Positions 7,965-16,957 of a DNA stretch of 64,000 bases are shown here, in pieces; position 1 is the stretch's first letter, and every line of letters begins with the position of its first letter. The stretch comes from Herbidospora solisilvae. Its GTDB lineage: Bacteria; Actinomycetota; Actinomycetes; Streptosporangiales; Streptosporangiaceae. The translations under genes and the position numbers were made by a program. The stretch lies in the NCBI RefSeq assembly GCF_009901565.1, contig NZ_WXEW01000002.1:558001-622000 (forward strand). Reading direction: 5' to 3'. Under the pieces are notes generated by a model. That model was not told the DNA's origin, did no database searches, and saw nothing but the letters and a program-made list of their open reading frames with translations.

Positions 7965-8656
7965 TCCGTGAGCTCTTCGAGGACGACACCCGCGAGGCGC
8001 CCGTACACAGAATCTCCCTGACGGAGATCGACCGGCGAGCCGGGCGCATCCGGCGGCGCCGGACCGCGCTGGGCGCGGCGGCGCTGGCGACCGCCGTCGC
8101 GGCGGGAGGGTTCGTCGTGCTTTCGGGCGCGCTCCCCGCGACCGACCACACCCTGGCCCAGCCGGCTGCGCCCACCCCGACCGCGCAGGTCGTCTACCTG
8201 ATGGACGAGGACTCGGCGCAGTCGCCCGGCCAGCTGGAGGACGTGTTCTACCCGGCGGGTGAGGGGCCCGTGGAGATCTTCGTCCACTGCACCGGCACCC
8301 AGGCCTACGCCGGGTTGTGGGTCGGCGGCGAACTGGTCACCCAGGCGCCCTGCGGACCGATCACCGAGTTGCGCTGGGACGACCACGCCGACCCCGACCG
8401 GCCGGCCTGGAACGAGGGCATGGTCAGGGTGCAGACCCGCGTCTTCCCCTACACCGAGGACCCCGGCACGCTCACCGCCGCCGAGATCGAGGACCGCGCC
8501 GAGCAGGCCCGTGACGAGAAGATGTTCGCCACGATCCACGTCTACCGCTACCCCGGCCTGTTCGTCCCGCCCACGACCTGCGCGCAGCCTCTCGTGGTCG
8601 ACCGGGCGGGTTCGGGCCGCGAGACGCTCCAGCCGGTCCGCTGCGACATCGACTGA
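7961..8656 (+). CDS. Single-pass membrane protein, putative anti-sigma/sensor partner
   Basis: A 231-aa protein with a short basic cytosolic N-terminus (about 45 aa ending RRRR), one membrane helix near residues 47-66 and an extracytoplasmic domain of about 160 aa with a few cysteines that could form disulfides. I do not recognise the outer domain. Translational coupling to the SigE-type sigma gene and the topology suggest it binds or senses for that sigma factor; this is inference. Confidence 0.72.
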   Translation: MIRELFEDDTREAPVHRISLTEIDRRAGRIRRRRTALGAAALATAVAAGGFVVLSGALPATDHTLAQPAAPTPTAQVVYLMDEDSAQSPGQLEDVFYPAGEGPVEIFVHCTGTQAYAGLWVGGELVTQAPCGPITELRWDDHADPDRPAWNEGMVRVQTRVFPYTEDPGTLTAAEIEDRAEQARDEKMFATIHVYRYPGLFVPPTTCAQPLVVDRAGSGRETLQPVRCDID

Positions 8657-8657
8657 G

Positions 8658-9380
8658 TCAGGCGCGCAGGCACTCCAGCCGCCCGGCCGCCGCCGCGGCC
8701 GCGTCGTAGCGGTCGAGCACGATCCGGACCAGCTCCGGCGCCGGTCCGAGGCTGTCGGCCACCAGGTCGGCGCCGGCCGCCAGGGCCTCGCGGGCCACCT
8801 TGTCGGCGAAGAAGCCGGGCGCCAGCAGGTAGGGCGCGACCACCACCCGGGGCGCCCCGGCCGCGCGGAGCATCGCCACCGCCTCCGCCGGACGGGGGCG
8901 CGAGGCGCTGGCGAACGCCGTCGTGACCGCCCACCACGGCCGGGCACGCGCCCAGTCGCGGGCGATCCTGCGGACCGTCGTGTTGGCGGTCGGGTCGCTC
9001 GACCCGGCCGAGACCAGCACCACGGCCGTGCCCGGGTCGCCGACGGCGGTCCCGGCCTCGGCCAGGCGGCGTTCCAGGGCGGCCGTCAGCAGCGGGTCGG
9101 GGCCCAGCGTGGGGCTGACCTCGACCCGGGCGCCGATCCCGGCCAGCGCGCCCGGGATGTCGACCTTGCTGTGGTAGGCCGCCGTCAGCAGCAGCGGCAC
9201 CACGACCGCCTCGGCGAGCGGGGCCAGGGCCTCGGTCAGCGCGGGTCTCACGTGGTCGAGATAGCTGACCCGGACGTCCAGGCCGGGACGCGCCAGGCGT
9301 ACCCGATGGAGCAGGGCCTCGGCCACGGCGGCGGCGCGCGGGTCGCGGGACCCGTGCGCCACGGCCACCAGAGACGTCAA
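8658..9380 (-). CDS. Sirohydrochlorin chelatase (CbiX/SirB type)
   Basis: A 240-aa chelatase with the N-terminal AHGSRDP signature (His-9) and the duplicated two-lobe layout of the family; the second lobe begins VSAGSSDPTANTT. It should insert Fe2+ (or Co2+) into sirohydrochlorin. Clustering with sulfite reductase, which needs siroheme, argues for iron. The start used is a TTG overlapping the cysH stop (TTGA), giving MTSLVAVAHGSR; GTG at 9368 is an alternative. It is the last gene of the sulfate-assimilation run in this window and is convergent with the gene ending at 8656. Confidence 0.85.
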   Translation of the reverse strand: MTSLVAVAHGSRDPRAAAVAEALLHRVRLARPGLDVRVSYLDHVRPALTEALAPLAEAVVVPLLLTAAYHSKVDIPGALAGIGARVEVSPTLGPDPLLTAALERRLAEAGTAVGDPGTAVVLVSAGSSDPTANTTVRRIARDWARARPWWAVTTAFASASRPRPAEAVAMLRAAGAPRVVVAPYLLAPGFFADKVAREALAAGADLVADSLGPAPELVRIVLDRYDAAAAAAGRLECLRA

Positions 9381-10105
9381 AGGTGGATACCGCACTCGAT
9401 CTTGCCCAGTCCGGCCCAGCGGCCCGACCGCGCGTCTTCGCCGTCGGCGACCCTGCGGGTGCAGGGGGCGCAGCCGATCGAGGGGTAGTTGTCGTAGTGG
9501 AGCGGGTTGATCAGCACGCCGTTGTCGGCGATGTAGTTGTCGACGTCCTCCTGGGTCCACCGCGCGATCGGGTTGACCTTGACCATCTGGCGCTTGGCGT
9601 CCCACTCGACGACCTTCGTGCCGGTCCGGGTCGGCGACTCGTCGCGGCGGATGCCGGAGATCCACGCCAGGTAGGGCTCCAGCGCCCGGTTCAGCGGCTC
9701 GACCTTGCGCAGGAAGCAGCACAGGTCGGGGTTGCGGCCGTGCAGGCGCGGACCGAGGTCGCGGTCCTGCTCGGCGACGGTCCGCGACGGGGTGATGTTG
9801 ATCAGGTTGACGTCGTAGACGGCCTCGACCGCGTCGCGGGTGCCGATCGTCTCGGCGAAGTGGTAGCCGGTGTCGATGAACAGCACGTCGACGCCCGGCT
9901 TGACCCGGCTCACCAGGTCGATCAGCAGCGCGTCGGACATCGAGGAGGTGAGACACATTCGGTCGCCGAAGGTCGCCGCCGCCCAGCGGATGATCTCTCG
10001 GGCGGGGGCGTCCTCAAGGAACTCGGCCGCCGACTCGACGATGCTCTGGAGGTCGAGCACGCCGCGCCGGCGCTCTAGCTCAACCTCGATGTCCACCAGG
10101 GTCAT
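9377..10105 (-). CDS. cysH: Assimilatory adenylyl-sulfate (APS) reductase
   Basis: A 242-aa CysH-family enzyme that reduces adenylyl-sulfate to sulfite. The cysteine pairs that ligate the 4Fe-4S cluster are present (Cys-129/130 and Cys-212/215), marking it as the iron-sulfur APS type rather than PAPS reductase. The catalytic C-terminal ECGIHL motif is at the very end. GAGGAG lies 6 nt before the ATG at 10105. It is in one run with the zinc-ribbon peptide, sir and the chelatase, probably controlled by the cysteine leader upstream of sir. Confidence 0.93.
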   Translation of the reverse strand: MTLVDIEVELERRRGVLDLQSIVESAAEFLEDAPAREIIRWAAATFGDRMCLTSSMSDALLIDLVSRVKPGVDVLFIDTGYHFAETIGTRDAVEAVYDVNLINITPSRTVAEQDRDLGPRLHGRNPDLCCFLRKVEPLNRALEPYLAWISGIRRDESPTRTGTKVVEWDAKRQMVKVNPIARWTQEDVDNYIADNGVLINPLHYDNYPSIGCAPCTRRVADGEDARSGRWAGLGKIECGIHL

Positions 10106-10125
10106 CACGCTCTCCTCACGGGGGG

Positions 10126-10278
10126 TCACGATCGAACGCCTATCCCCAGGAACTTCACCCGGAAGGCCCGGGCGCAGCTCCGGCAGTACCATCCGTACGG
10201 CTCCTCTTCGGAGACGTACGGCTCAAGATCTTCTTCACCGCAGTACGGGCAGTAGTACGGAGCAGCCCGTTCACTCAT
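10126..10278 (-). CDS. Small zinc-ribbon protein of the sulfite reductase operon
   Basis: A 50-aa protein whose ATG overlaps the sir stop codon (ATGA). It contains CPYC at 10-13 and CRSC at 32-35, a four-cysteine zinc-ribbon or rubredoxin-like knuckle, then a basic tail. Similar small ORFs sit between sir and cysH in other actinomycetes, so it is probably real; its role (redox partner, metal or sulfur handling) is unknown. Confidence 0.82.
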   Translation of the reverse strand: MSERAAPYYCPYCGEEDLEPYVSEEEPYGWYCRSCARAFRVKFLGIGVRS

Positions 10279-11960
10279 CACTTCAGGTCCGCCTCGTCGG
10301 CTCGTTGCACCCAGGCGGCGAAGGACTCGTCGTCGCTGCGCTGCTTGGCGTAGTTGGAGGCGACGCGCTCGACGTAGTCGGGCAGGTCTTCGGCGGTGGT
10401 CTTCAGGCCGCGGACCTTGCGGCCGAAGCCCGGAGTCGCGCCCAGGGAGCCGCCCAGGTGGATCTGGAAGCCCTCGACCTGCTCGCCCTTCTCGTTGACG
10501 ACGAGCTGGCCCTTGAGGCCGATGTCGGCCACCTGGATGCGGGCGCACGAGTTCGGGCAGCCGTTCACGTTGATCGTGAGGGGGTGCTCGAAATCGGGGA
10601 GGCGGTTCTCCAGCTCGTGGATCAGCGTCGTCGCGGTCGCCTTGGTCTCGACGATCGCGAGCTTGCAGTACTCGATGCCGGTGCAGGCCATCGTCTGCCG
10701 CCGGAACGTCGAGGGGCGCACCTTCAGGCCGATCGCGTCGAGCCCGTCGACCAGCGACTCGACCCGGTCCTCCGGCACGTCGAGGATGACCATCTTCTGC
10801 TCGACCGTCATCGCGACCCGGTTCGACCCGTGGGCCTCGGCCAGGTCGGCGATCCTGGCGAGGGTGTCGCCGTCGACCCGCCCGACCTTCGGCGCGAAGC
10901 CGACGTAGAACTTCCCGTCGCGCTGGCGGCGCACGCCCACATGGTCGCGGCGGGTGCCGTCGGCCAGCGCGGGGGCGGGGCCGTCGGGCAGCGCGTAGCC
11001 CAGGTATTCGTCCTGGAGGACCTGCCGGAACTTCTCCGCGCCCCAGTCGTTCACCAGGAACTTGATGCGGGCCCGGTGGCGCAGCCGCCGGTAGCCGTAG
11101 TCGCGGAAGATGCCGATGACGCCGCCGTAGACGTCGCCCACCTGGTCGGGCCGGACGAACGCGCCGAGCCGCTTGCCGATCATCGGGTTGGTCGACAGGC
11201 CGCCGCCCACCCAGACGTCGAACCCGGCCTCGCCGGCCTCGTTGACCACGCCCACGAACGCCACGTCGTTGATCTCGTGGACGGTGCAGTGGGCGGCGCA
11301 GCCGCTGATGGCCGACTTGAACTTGCGGGGCAGGTTCGAGAACGCCTTGTCGCCGATGAACCGGTCGTACACCTCGCGGATCTGCTCACGGCCGTCGATG
11401 ACCTCGTCGGCGTCGACGCCCGCCAGGGGGCAGCCCAGGATCACGCGCGGGGTGTCGCCGCAGGCCTCGGTCGTGGACAGGCCGACCGCCTCAAGACGCT
11501 CCCAGATCTCCGGGACCGACTCGATCTCGACCCAGTGGAGCTGCACGTTCTGCCGGTCGGTGATGTCGGCGGTGCCCCGGCCGAAGTCGTTGGAGATGCC
11601 CGCGATCACCCGGAGCTGCTCCAGGTCGAGCTGGCCGCCGTCGATGCGGATGCGGAGCATGAAGTAGCGGTCGTCGAGCTCCTCGGGCTCCAGGATCGCG
11701 GTCTTGCCGCCGTCGATCCCGGGCTTGCGCTGCGTGTAGAGGCCGTACCAGCGCATACGTCCGCGCAGGTCGGCGGGGTCGATCGAGTCGAAGCCGCGCT
11801 TGGAGTAGATGTCGATGATCCGCTGACGGACGTTGAGCCCGTCGTCGTTCTTCTTGTTCTCCTCGTTCTTGTTCAGGGGCTCGCGATAGCCGAGAGCCCA
11901 CTGACCTTCGCCGCGAGGGCGCTTGTGGTGGCGGTTCGCCGGGCGGGCCGGGGTGCTCAT
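10278..11960 (-). CDS. sir: Ferredoxin-dependent sulfite (nitrite/sulfite) reductase
   Basis: A 560-aa siroheme/4Fe-4S reductase that makes sulfide from sulfite in six-electron steps. The cluster cysteines are visible as ACTGIEYC (Cys-426, Cys-432) and NGCPNSC (Cys-468, Cys-472), and the two-fold repeated ferrodoxin-like halves are intact. The ATG at 11960 has AAAGG upstream. Sulfite rather than nitrite is favoured by cysH and the chelatase following it and by the cysteine leader peptide ahead of it. It is first in the leftward sulfate-assimilation operon. Confidence 0.93.
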   Translation of the reverse strand: MSTPARPANRHHKRPRGEGQWALGYREPLNKNEENKKNDDGLNVRQRIIDIYSKRGFDSIDPADLRGRMRWYGLYTQRKPGIDGGKTAILEPEELDDRYFMLRIRIDGGQLDLEQLRVIAGISNDFGRGTADITDRQNVQLHWVEIESVPEIWERLEAVGLSTTEACGDTPRVILGCPLAGVDADEVIDGREQIREVYDRFIGDKAFSNLPRKFKSAISGCAAHCTVHEINDVAFVGVVNEAGEAGFDVWVGGGLSTNPMIGKRLGAFVRPDQVGDVYGGVIGIFRDYGYRRLRHRARIKFLVNDWGAEKFRQVLQDEYLGYALPDGPAPALADGTRRDHVGVRRQRDGKFYVGFAPKVGRVDGDTLARIADLAEAHGSNRVAMTVEQKMVILDVPEDRVESLVDGLDAIGLKVRPSTFRRQTMACTGIEYCKLAIVETKATATTLIHELENRLPDFEHPLTINVNGCPNSCARIQVADIGLKGQLVVNEKGEQVEGFQIHLGGSLGATPGFGRKVRGLKTTAEDLPDYVERVASNYAKQRSDDESFAAWVQRADEADLK

Positions 11961-12033
11961 GCGGGACCTTTCCAGTGGTGGTCGCGCGCTTCCAGGCTTC
12001 CCCTCCCGCCTCGGCGCTGAGTGCGGGGGCATG

Positions 12034-12092
12034 AAAAAAGACGCCTGTCACGCGCCCTTAACAGAAAGAAGGGGCGGCGATCAACGGGCGTC
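12034..12092 (-). terminator. Attenuator of the sulfite reductase operon
   Basis: GACGCC (12087-12092), which lies in the last codons of the leader peptide, pairs with GGCGTC (12040-12045), directly followed by six Ts (12034-12039). An inner hairpin CCCTT/AAGGG (12069-12074 with 12055-12059) lies within the loop. A ribosome paused at the Cys codon would cover the first arm and so prevent termination, giving read-through into sir under cysteine shortage. The layout is seen; the mechanism is inferred. Confidence 0.65.
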
Positions 12093-12164
12093 GATACAGA
12101 TGGCGCTGCGGACGCGCTGAAGGTCGACGTGACGGCGCACGACGAGCATCGGGTCCACTGGCAT
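12081..12164 (-). CDS. Cysteine leader peptide (27 aa) ahead of sir
   Basis: The minus strand encodes MPVDPMLVVRRHVDLQRVRS ending AICIDAR-stop. The RRHVDLQRV core followed by a Cys codon just before the end is the recognised signature of actinobacterial leader peptides placed before sulfur genes. TATTGT is 7 nt before the ATG and TTGGAC a further 17 bp upstream, so translation probably starts at the 5' end of the transcript. The single TGT codon (residue 23) is the likely stalling point when cysteinyl-tRNA is scarce. Confidence 0.85.
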   Translation of the reverse strand: MPVDPMLVVRRHVDLQRVRSAICIDAR

Positions 12165-12171
12165 GTCCGTA

Positions 12172-12200
12172 ACAATACCTTGCGGGTACTTGATGTCCAA
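12172..12200 (-). promoter_or_regulatory. Promoter of the sir leader/operon
   Basis: On the minus strand TTGGAC (12195-12200) and TATTGT (12172-12177) are separated by exactly 17 bp, a good housekeeping-type promoter. The start codon of the leader peptide follows 7 nt later. Confidence 0.75.
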
Positions 12201-12206
12201 GTTTGC

Positions 12207-12221
12207 GTCCACAGTGTGGAC
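12207..12221. promoter_or_regulatory. Palindromic operator candidate GTCCACA-G-TGTGGAC
   Basis: A perfect 7-1-7 palindrome lies 6 bp upstream of the -35 box of the sir leader promoter and between it and the divergent YihY gene. The position suits a repressor or activator of either promoter; the regulator is unknown. Confidence 0.55.
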
Positions 12222-12251
12222 CCCTTCGCGAGACACGTAATGTTAACGCCG

Positions 12252-13208
12252 ATGACCTCAGCGAACGCGCCCCGGCGCCGGTCCCGCCGACACTGGTTCG
12301 GGCATCACTCCCGCGCCGGCATGGCGCGCGCCCGCGTGGGGATGGAGCGACTGGCCGGCAGCGGCTTCTGGGCGCTGGTCAAGGCCACGACGATGGCCGG
12401 GGTCAACTACCGGGTCACCGGTCTTGCCGGGGAGGCGGCGTTCTTCGCCCTGCTGTCGCTGCCGCCGTTCGTGCTCGGGCTCCTGGGTGTCCTCGGTCAC
12501 CTCTCCAGCCTGCTGGGCCCGTCGACCATCACCGAGATCAAGGCCTCGGTGATCGAGCACGCCGACCTGCTGTTCACCCCCGACGCCGTCCAGCGTGTGG
12601 TCGAGCCGCTGATCGACAACGTCTTCAACGGCGGCGAGGTCTCGCTGATCTCGGTCGGCTTCCTGCTCTCGTTGTGGTCGGGGTCCCGGGCCCTGTTCGT
12701 GTACGTCGACCTGATCTCGATCGCCTACGGCATGGGCGAGACCCGCGGCATCATCCGCACCCGGATCTTCAGCTTCGGCCTCTACCTCGCGGCCCTGCTG
12801 ATCGGCCTGGTCGTCATGCCGATCCTGGTGGTCGGACCGACCCTGCTGGCCACCGCCCTGCCCGACTACGAACCGCTCATCTCGATCTTCTACTGGCCCG
12901 TCGTGGTGGCCGGCTCGGTGCTCATGCTCACGCTGCTCTACCACGTGAGCGTGCCGATGCGGACGAGATGGTGGCGCGAGGTGCCCGGCGCGCTGCTGGC
13001 CCTGGTGATCTGGATCATCTGCGCGGCCGTGCTGCGCGAGGTGCTGGCCGCCTGGTTCGACCCGCTGTCGATCTACGGCTCGCTGGCCGCGCCGATCGCG
13101 GTGCTGCTCTGGCTCTACATCACCGCCCTCGCGGTGCTCATCGGGGCCACCCTCAACGCCGAAGTCGACCGCCTGTGGCCGCTGGCGGGTAACACCCGGC
13201 AGCACTGA
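12252..13208 (+). CDS. YihY/BrkB family membrane protein
   Basis: A 318-aa integral membrane protein with six predicted helices of the YihY (formerly RNase BN/BrkB) family. The family features are TGLAGEAAFFALLSLPPF near residue 57, SLWSGSRALFVYVDLI and the C-terminal YGSLAAPIAVLLWLYITALAVLIGA. The molecular role is not established for the family. TAATGT is 8 nt before the ATG at 12252 and no ribosome site is seen; an ATG at 12240 is an alternative. It is divergent from the sir operon. Confidence 0.85.
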   Translation: MTSANAPRRRSRRHWFGHHSRAGMARARVGMERLAGSGFWALVKATTMAGVNYRVTGLAGEAAFFALLSLPPFVLGLLGVLGHLSSLLGPSTITEIKASVIEHADLLFTPDAVQRVVEPLIDNVFNGGEVSLISVGFLLSLWSGSRALFVYVDLISIAYGMGETRGIIRTRIFSFGLYLAALLIGLVVMPILVVGPTLLATALPDYEPLISIFYWPVVVAGSVLMLTLLYHVSVPMRTRWWREVPGALLALVIWIICAAVLREVLAAWFDPLSIYGSLAAPIAVLLWLYITALAVLIGATLNAEVDRLWPLAGNTRQH

Positions 13209-13225
13209 CAGCCGATAAGGTGGGG

Positions 13226-13302
13226 TTCTCGCTACTGGCGCTATGAGGTGGGTCACCACCGGGGAGCGGAAACCGCGTCGGCCGTGCGCCTGGGTCGACG
13301 CA
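13226..13302 (+). promoter_or_regulatory. ZTP (pfl motif) riboswitch
   Basis: The leader of glyA contains the pfl consensus: CTACTGGCG near 13232-13240, then GGTGGGTCACCACCGGGGAG near 13247-13266 and the pseudoknot/3' block GCCGTGCGCCTGGG near 13281-13294. The class binds ZTP/ZMP, the signal of 10-formyl-tetrahydrofolate shortage, and activates one-carbon and purine genes, which suits the serine hydroxymethyltransferase that follows. No clear terminator lies between it and glyA. Confidence 0.88.
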
Positions 13303-13329
13303 GTCGTCGAGTTCCGAGGAAGGCGCTCA

Positions 13330-14595
<1,266 letters not shown>

Positions 14596-14606
14596 TCCCA
14601 CCGAAA

Positions 14607-14647
14607 CGAAAGCCCCGGCCCACTCAGATGTGGGACCGGGGCTTTCG
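14607..14647 (+). terminator. Terminator of glyA
   Basis: Starting 12 bp after the stop, CGAAAGCCCCGG pairs with CCGGGGCTTTCG and an inner CCCAC/GTGGG extends the stem to about 17 bp with a small loop. Only a short T-rich stretch is present, as is common in GC-rich actinomycetes. Confidence 0.88.
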
Positions 14648-14680
14648 CATGTCGGCCCCGCATCCGGGGCGAGGCAGTGG

Positions 14681-14970
14681 CGCGAGCTTCGGGGCGGCAC
14701 GGAACGGAAGCGGGGGCGTTGGAGCGGTGAAGGCGGAAGAGCGGATGGGGAGAAGGGCGGCCACAGGGCTGCGGCGGGCAGGGGGCGGGCAGGTCGAGGC
14801 GTGGCGGGGGCGGGCAAGGGCGCGAGCTTTGGGCGGCACGGAACGGAAGCGGGGGCGTTGGAGCGGTGAAGGCGGAAGAGCGGACGGGGAGAAGGCGGCC
14901 ACAAGGCTGCGGCGGGCAGGGGGCGGGCAGGTCGAGGCGTGGCGCGCGGCGTGGCGCGGGCGGGCAGGGG
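14681..14970. repeat. Tandem duplication with a 140-bp unit
   Basis: Bases 14681-14820 and those from 14821 are two copies of one G-rich unit, both beginning CGCGAGCTT and near-identical for roughly 125 bp; they differ by a few substitutions and single-base indels before the second copy drifts near 14943. Six-frame reading gives only low-complexity Pro/Arg or Gly/Arg frames, so the block is taken as non-coding. It lies between the glyA terminator and the rsgA promoter. Confidence 0.85.
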
Positions 14971-15008
14971 ACGCGCAAGTCGGGGGCGGGGCGGGCGACG
15001 TAAATGCG

Positions 15009-15038
15009 TTGCGGGGTCCTTCGCGGCTGTCCTATGGT
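15009..15038 (+). promoter_or_regulatory. Promoter of the rsgA leader
   Basis: TTGCGG (15009-15014) and TATGGT (15033-15038) are 18 bp apart. Just downstream GGCCGG-AACGAG-CCGGTC followed by CTTTTCC (about 15047-15068) could form a short hairpin in the leader. Confidence 0.6.
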
Positions 15039-15089
15039 TCTGCGTGGCCGGAACGAGCCGGTCCTTTTCCTTCAGGGAGGTGGCGACAC

Positions 15090-15143
15090 ATGCGGGTCTT
15101 TCTCCTGAGCCTGCCGTCCATCCACCTCCGGGCCGCCCGCTGA
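15090..15143 (+). CDS. Upstream ORF of rsgA (17 aa), candidate leader peptide
   Basis: ATG at 15090 is preceded by AGGGAGG, one of the better ribosome sites in the window, and opens a 17-codon frame, MRVFLLSLPSIHLRAAR, that ends 40 bp before rsgA. Good initiation signals with such a short frame suggest a regulatory uORF acting on the downstream ribosome-assembly GTPase; function is unknown. Confidence 0.5.
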   Translation: MRVFLLSLPSIHLRAAR

Positions 15144-15183
15144 CCGACGCGGGGCCTGTTTCATCCTGAAGGGTTCCACCCCA

Positions 15184-16284
15184 GTGTTCTTCAACCCGCT
15201 GGTTTTCGATCTTTCTCTCCTCGGCTGGGACGACACGCGCCCGCTTCCCGCGGACACCATCCCGGGCCGGGTCTCCCGCGTGCACCGCGGGGCCGCCGAG
15301 GTCATCACCGAACAGGGCCAGATCCAGGCCCACTACGGCGCCCGGGTGCGCCGTGAGTCCGCCGCCGACCCGACCAGGCTCCCGTGCGTGGGCGACTGGG
15401 TGGCGCTGCGGCTGCTCGCCGAGGGCCGGTACGAGCTCGACGAGGTGCTGCCCAGGGCGACCGCGTTCGTCCGGGGCGGGGTGTCCCGCGACTCGCGCGG
15501 GGGCCTGTCGGGCGACGGGCAGGGCCAGGTGCTGGCCGCCAACGTCGACATCGTGTTCGTGGCCGAACCGGCCATGCACGCAACCGACTTCGCCGACCTC
15601 GGCCGCATCGAGCGGCTGACGGCGCTGGCCTGGGAGAGCGGCGGCACGCCCGTCGTCGTCGTCACCAAGGCCGACCTCTTCGAGCAGGGCCTCGACGACC
15701 TCCTGAACGACGTCAGGGCCGCCGCGCCGGGCGTCGACGTGCACGCCGTCTCGTCGTTCACCGGCGACGGGGTGGACGTCGTCCGCTCCTACCTGATGGG
15801 TTCCCGGACCGCCGTGATCCTGGGCGCCTCCGGCGCGGGCAAGTCGAGCCTCGTCAACGCTCTGGCGGGCGGCGAGGTCATGGAGACCCAGCAGGTCCGG
15901 GCCGGCGACGGCCGGGGCCGGCACACCACCGTCCACCGGGAGCTGATCCCGCTGCCGGGCGGCGGCATCGTCATCGACACCCCGGGCATCCGGCGGGTCG
16001 GCCTGTACGACATGTCCGACGGCGTCGACCGGGTCTTCTCCGAGATCGAGGACCTGGCCGAACAGTGCCGTTTCGGCGACTGCTCCCACGAGTCGGAGCC
16101 GGGCTGCGCGGTGCTGGCGGCGCTGGAGAGCGGCGAACTGCCCGAACGGCGGCTGGAGAGCTGGCGCAAGCTCCAGCGGGAGGCGGCCTGGATGGCGCGG
16201 CGCAGCGACGCCCGGCTCCAGGCCGAGGAGACCCGGAAGTGGAAAATCATCCACAAGGGCATGAGGGGCCGTAACCGTCCCTGA
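15184..16284 (+). CDS. rsgA: Ribosome small-subunit-dependent GTPase RsgA
   Basis: A 366-aa circularly permuted GTPase that checks 30S maturation. The motif order is permuted as expected: TKAD (161-164) comes before the P-loop GASGAGKSS (214-222) and DTPG (265-268). An OB-fold precedes them and a C-terminal zinc knuckle has Cys-295, Cys-300, His-302 and Cys-308. GTG at 15184 follows GAAGGG. It is preceded by its own promoter and the 17-aa upstream ORF. Confidence 0.93.
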   Translation: MFFNPLVFDLSLLGWDDTRPLPADTIPGRVSRVHRGAAEVITEQGQIQAHYGARVRRESAADPTRLPCVGDWVALRLLAEGRYELDEVLPRATAFVRGGVSRDSRGGLSGDGQGQVLAANVDIVFVAEPAMHATDFADLGRIERLTALAWESGGTPVVVVTKADLFEQGLDDLLNDVRAAAPGVDVHAVSSFTGDGVDVVRSYLMGSRTAVILGASGAGKSSLVNALAGGEVMETQQVRAGDGRGRHTTVHRELIPLPGGGIVIDTPGIRRVGLYDMSDGVDRVFSEIEDLAEQCRFGDCSHESEPGCAVLAALESGELPERRLESWRKLQREAAWMARRSDARLQAEETRKWKIIHKGMRGRNRP

Positions 16285-16288
16285 CCGG

Positions 16289-16933
16289 GTGGGTAGGACC
16301 GGAAAGGTGCACAGCTTTCCGGACCGGGCGACCGCCGGCGCGCTCCTCGCGGAGGCGCTGGCGGGCACGCCCGCCGACATCGTGCTCGCCCTGCCGCGCG
16401 GCGGGGTGGCCGTCGGCGCCGTGGTCGCCCAGGCGCTCGGCGTGCCGCTCGACGTCCTGGTGACCCGCAAACTCGGCCACCCCCTCCAGCCCGAGCTGGG
16501 CCTGGGCGCCATCGCCGAGGGCGGCGAACCGGTCTTCGACCACACGATGTTGCGCCGGACCGGCTACGACGAGCACGACCTGGCCGACGTCGTGGCGGCC
16601 GAACGCGCCGAGCTGGCCCGCCGGGTCGGCGTCTACCGTGAGGGCCGTCCACCCCCCGACCTGCGCGGCCGCGACGTGATCGTGGTCGACGACGGCCTGG
16701 CCACCGGCGGCACGGCCCGCGCGGCCCTGCGGGCGGTGCGGGCGAAGCGCCCGCGCCGCCTCACCCTGGCCGTGCCGGTCGGCGCCGCCGCAGCGGTCAG
16801 ATCGCTCGAAAGCGAGGCCGACGAAGTCGTCGTGGTCATGGCGCCCGAGGCGTTCGGTTCCGTCGGAGGCTGGTACGAACGGTTCGAGCAGCTCACCGAC
16901 GACGAAACCCGGGCGTGCCTCCGCTCCGTGTGA
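16289..16933 (+). CDS. Phosphoribosyltransferase-domain protein
   Basis: A 214-aa type-I phosphoribosyltransferase fold protein. The PRPP loop VIVVDDGLATGGTA is near residue 129-142, and the N-terminal ALPRGGVAVGAVVA is the conserved start of the family of stand-alone PRT proteins. The base or role is unknown; such proteins often act on dienelactone-hydrolase or phosphatase fusions. The GTG at 16289 begins 4 bp after rsgA; GTG at 16307 is also possible. Confidence 0.8.
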   Translation: MGRTGKVHSFPDRATAGALLAEALAGTPADIVLALPRGGVAVGAVVAQALGVPLDVLVTRKLGHPLQPELGLGAIAEGGEPVFDHTMLRRTGYDEHDLADVVAAERAELARRVGVYREGRPPPDLRGRDVIVVDDGLATGGTARAALRAVRAKRPRRLTLAVPVGAAAAVRSLESEADEVVVVMAPEAFGSVGGWYERFEQLTDDETRACLRSV

Positions 16934-16957
16934 TCAATGGTCACTTAAGGTGACGGG

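Larger units (their letters stand above)
14648..15089. other. Gene-free stretch between glyA and the rsgA leader
   Basis: About 440 bp with no supportable gene. It contains the 140-bp tandem duplication, further GGCGGGCAGG-type repeats to about 14990 and the rsgA promoter near 15009-15038. Confidence 0.8.
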
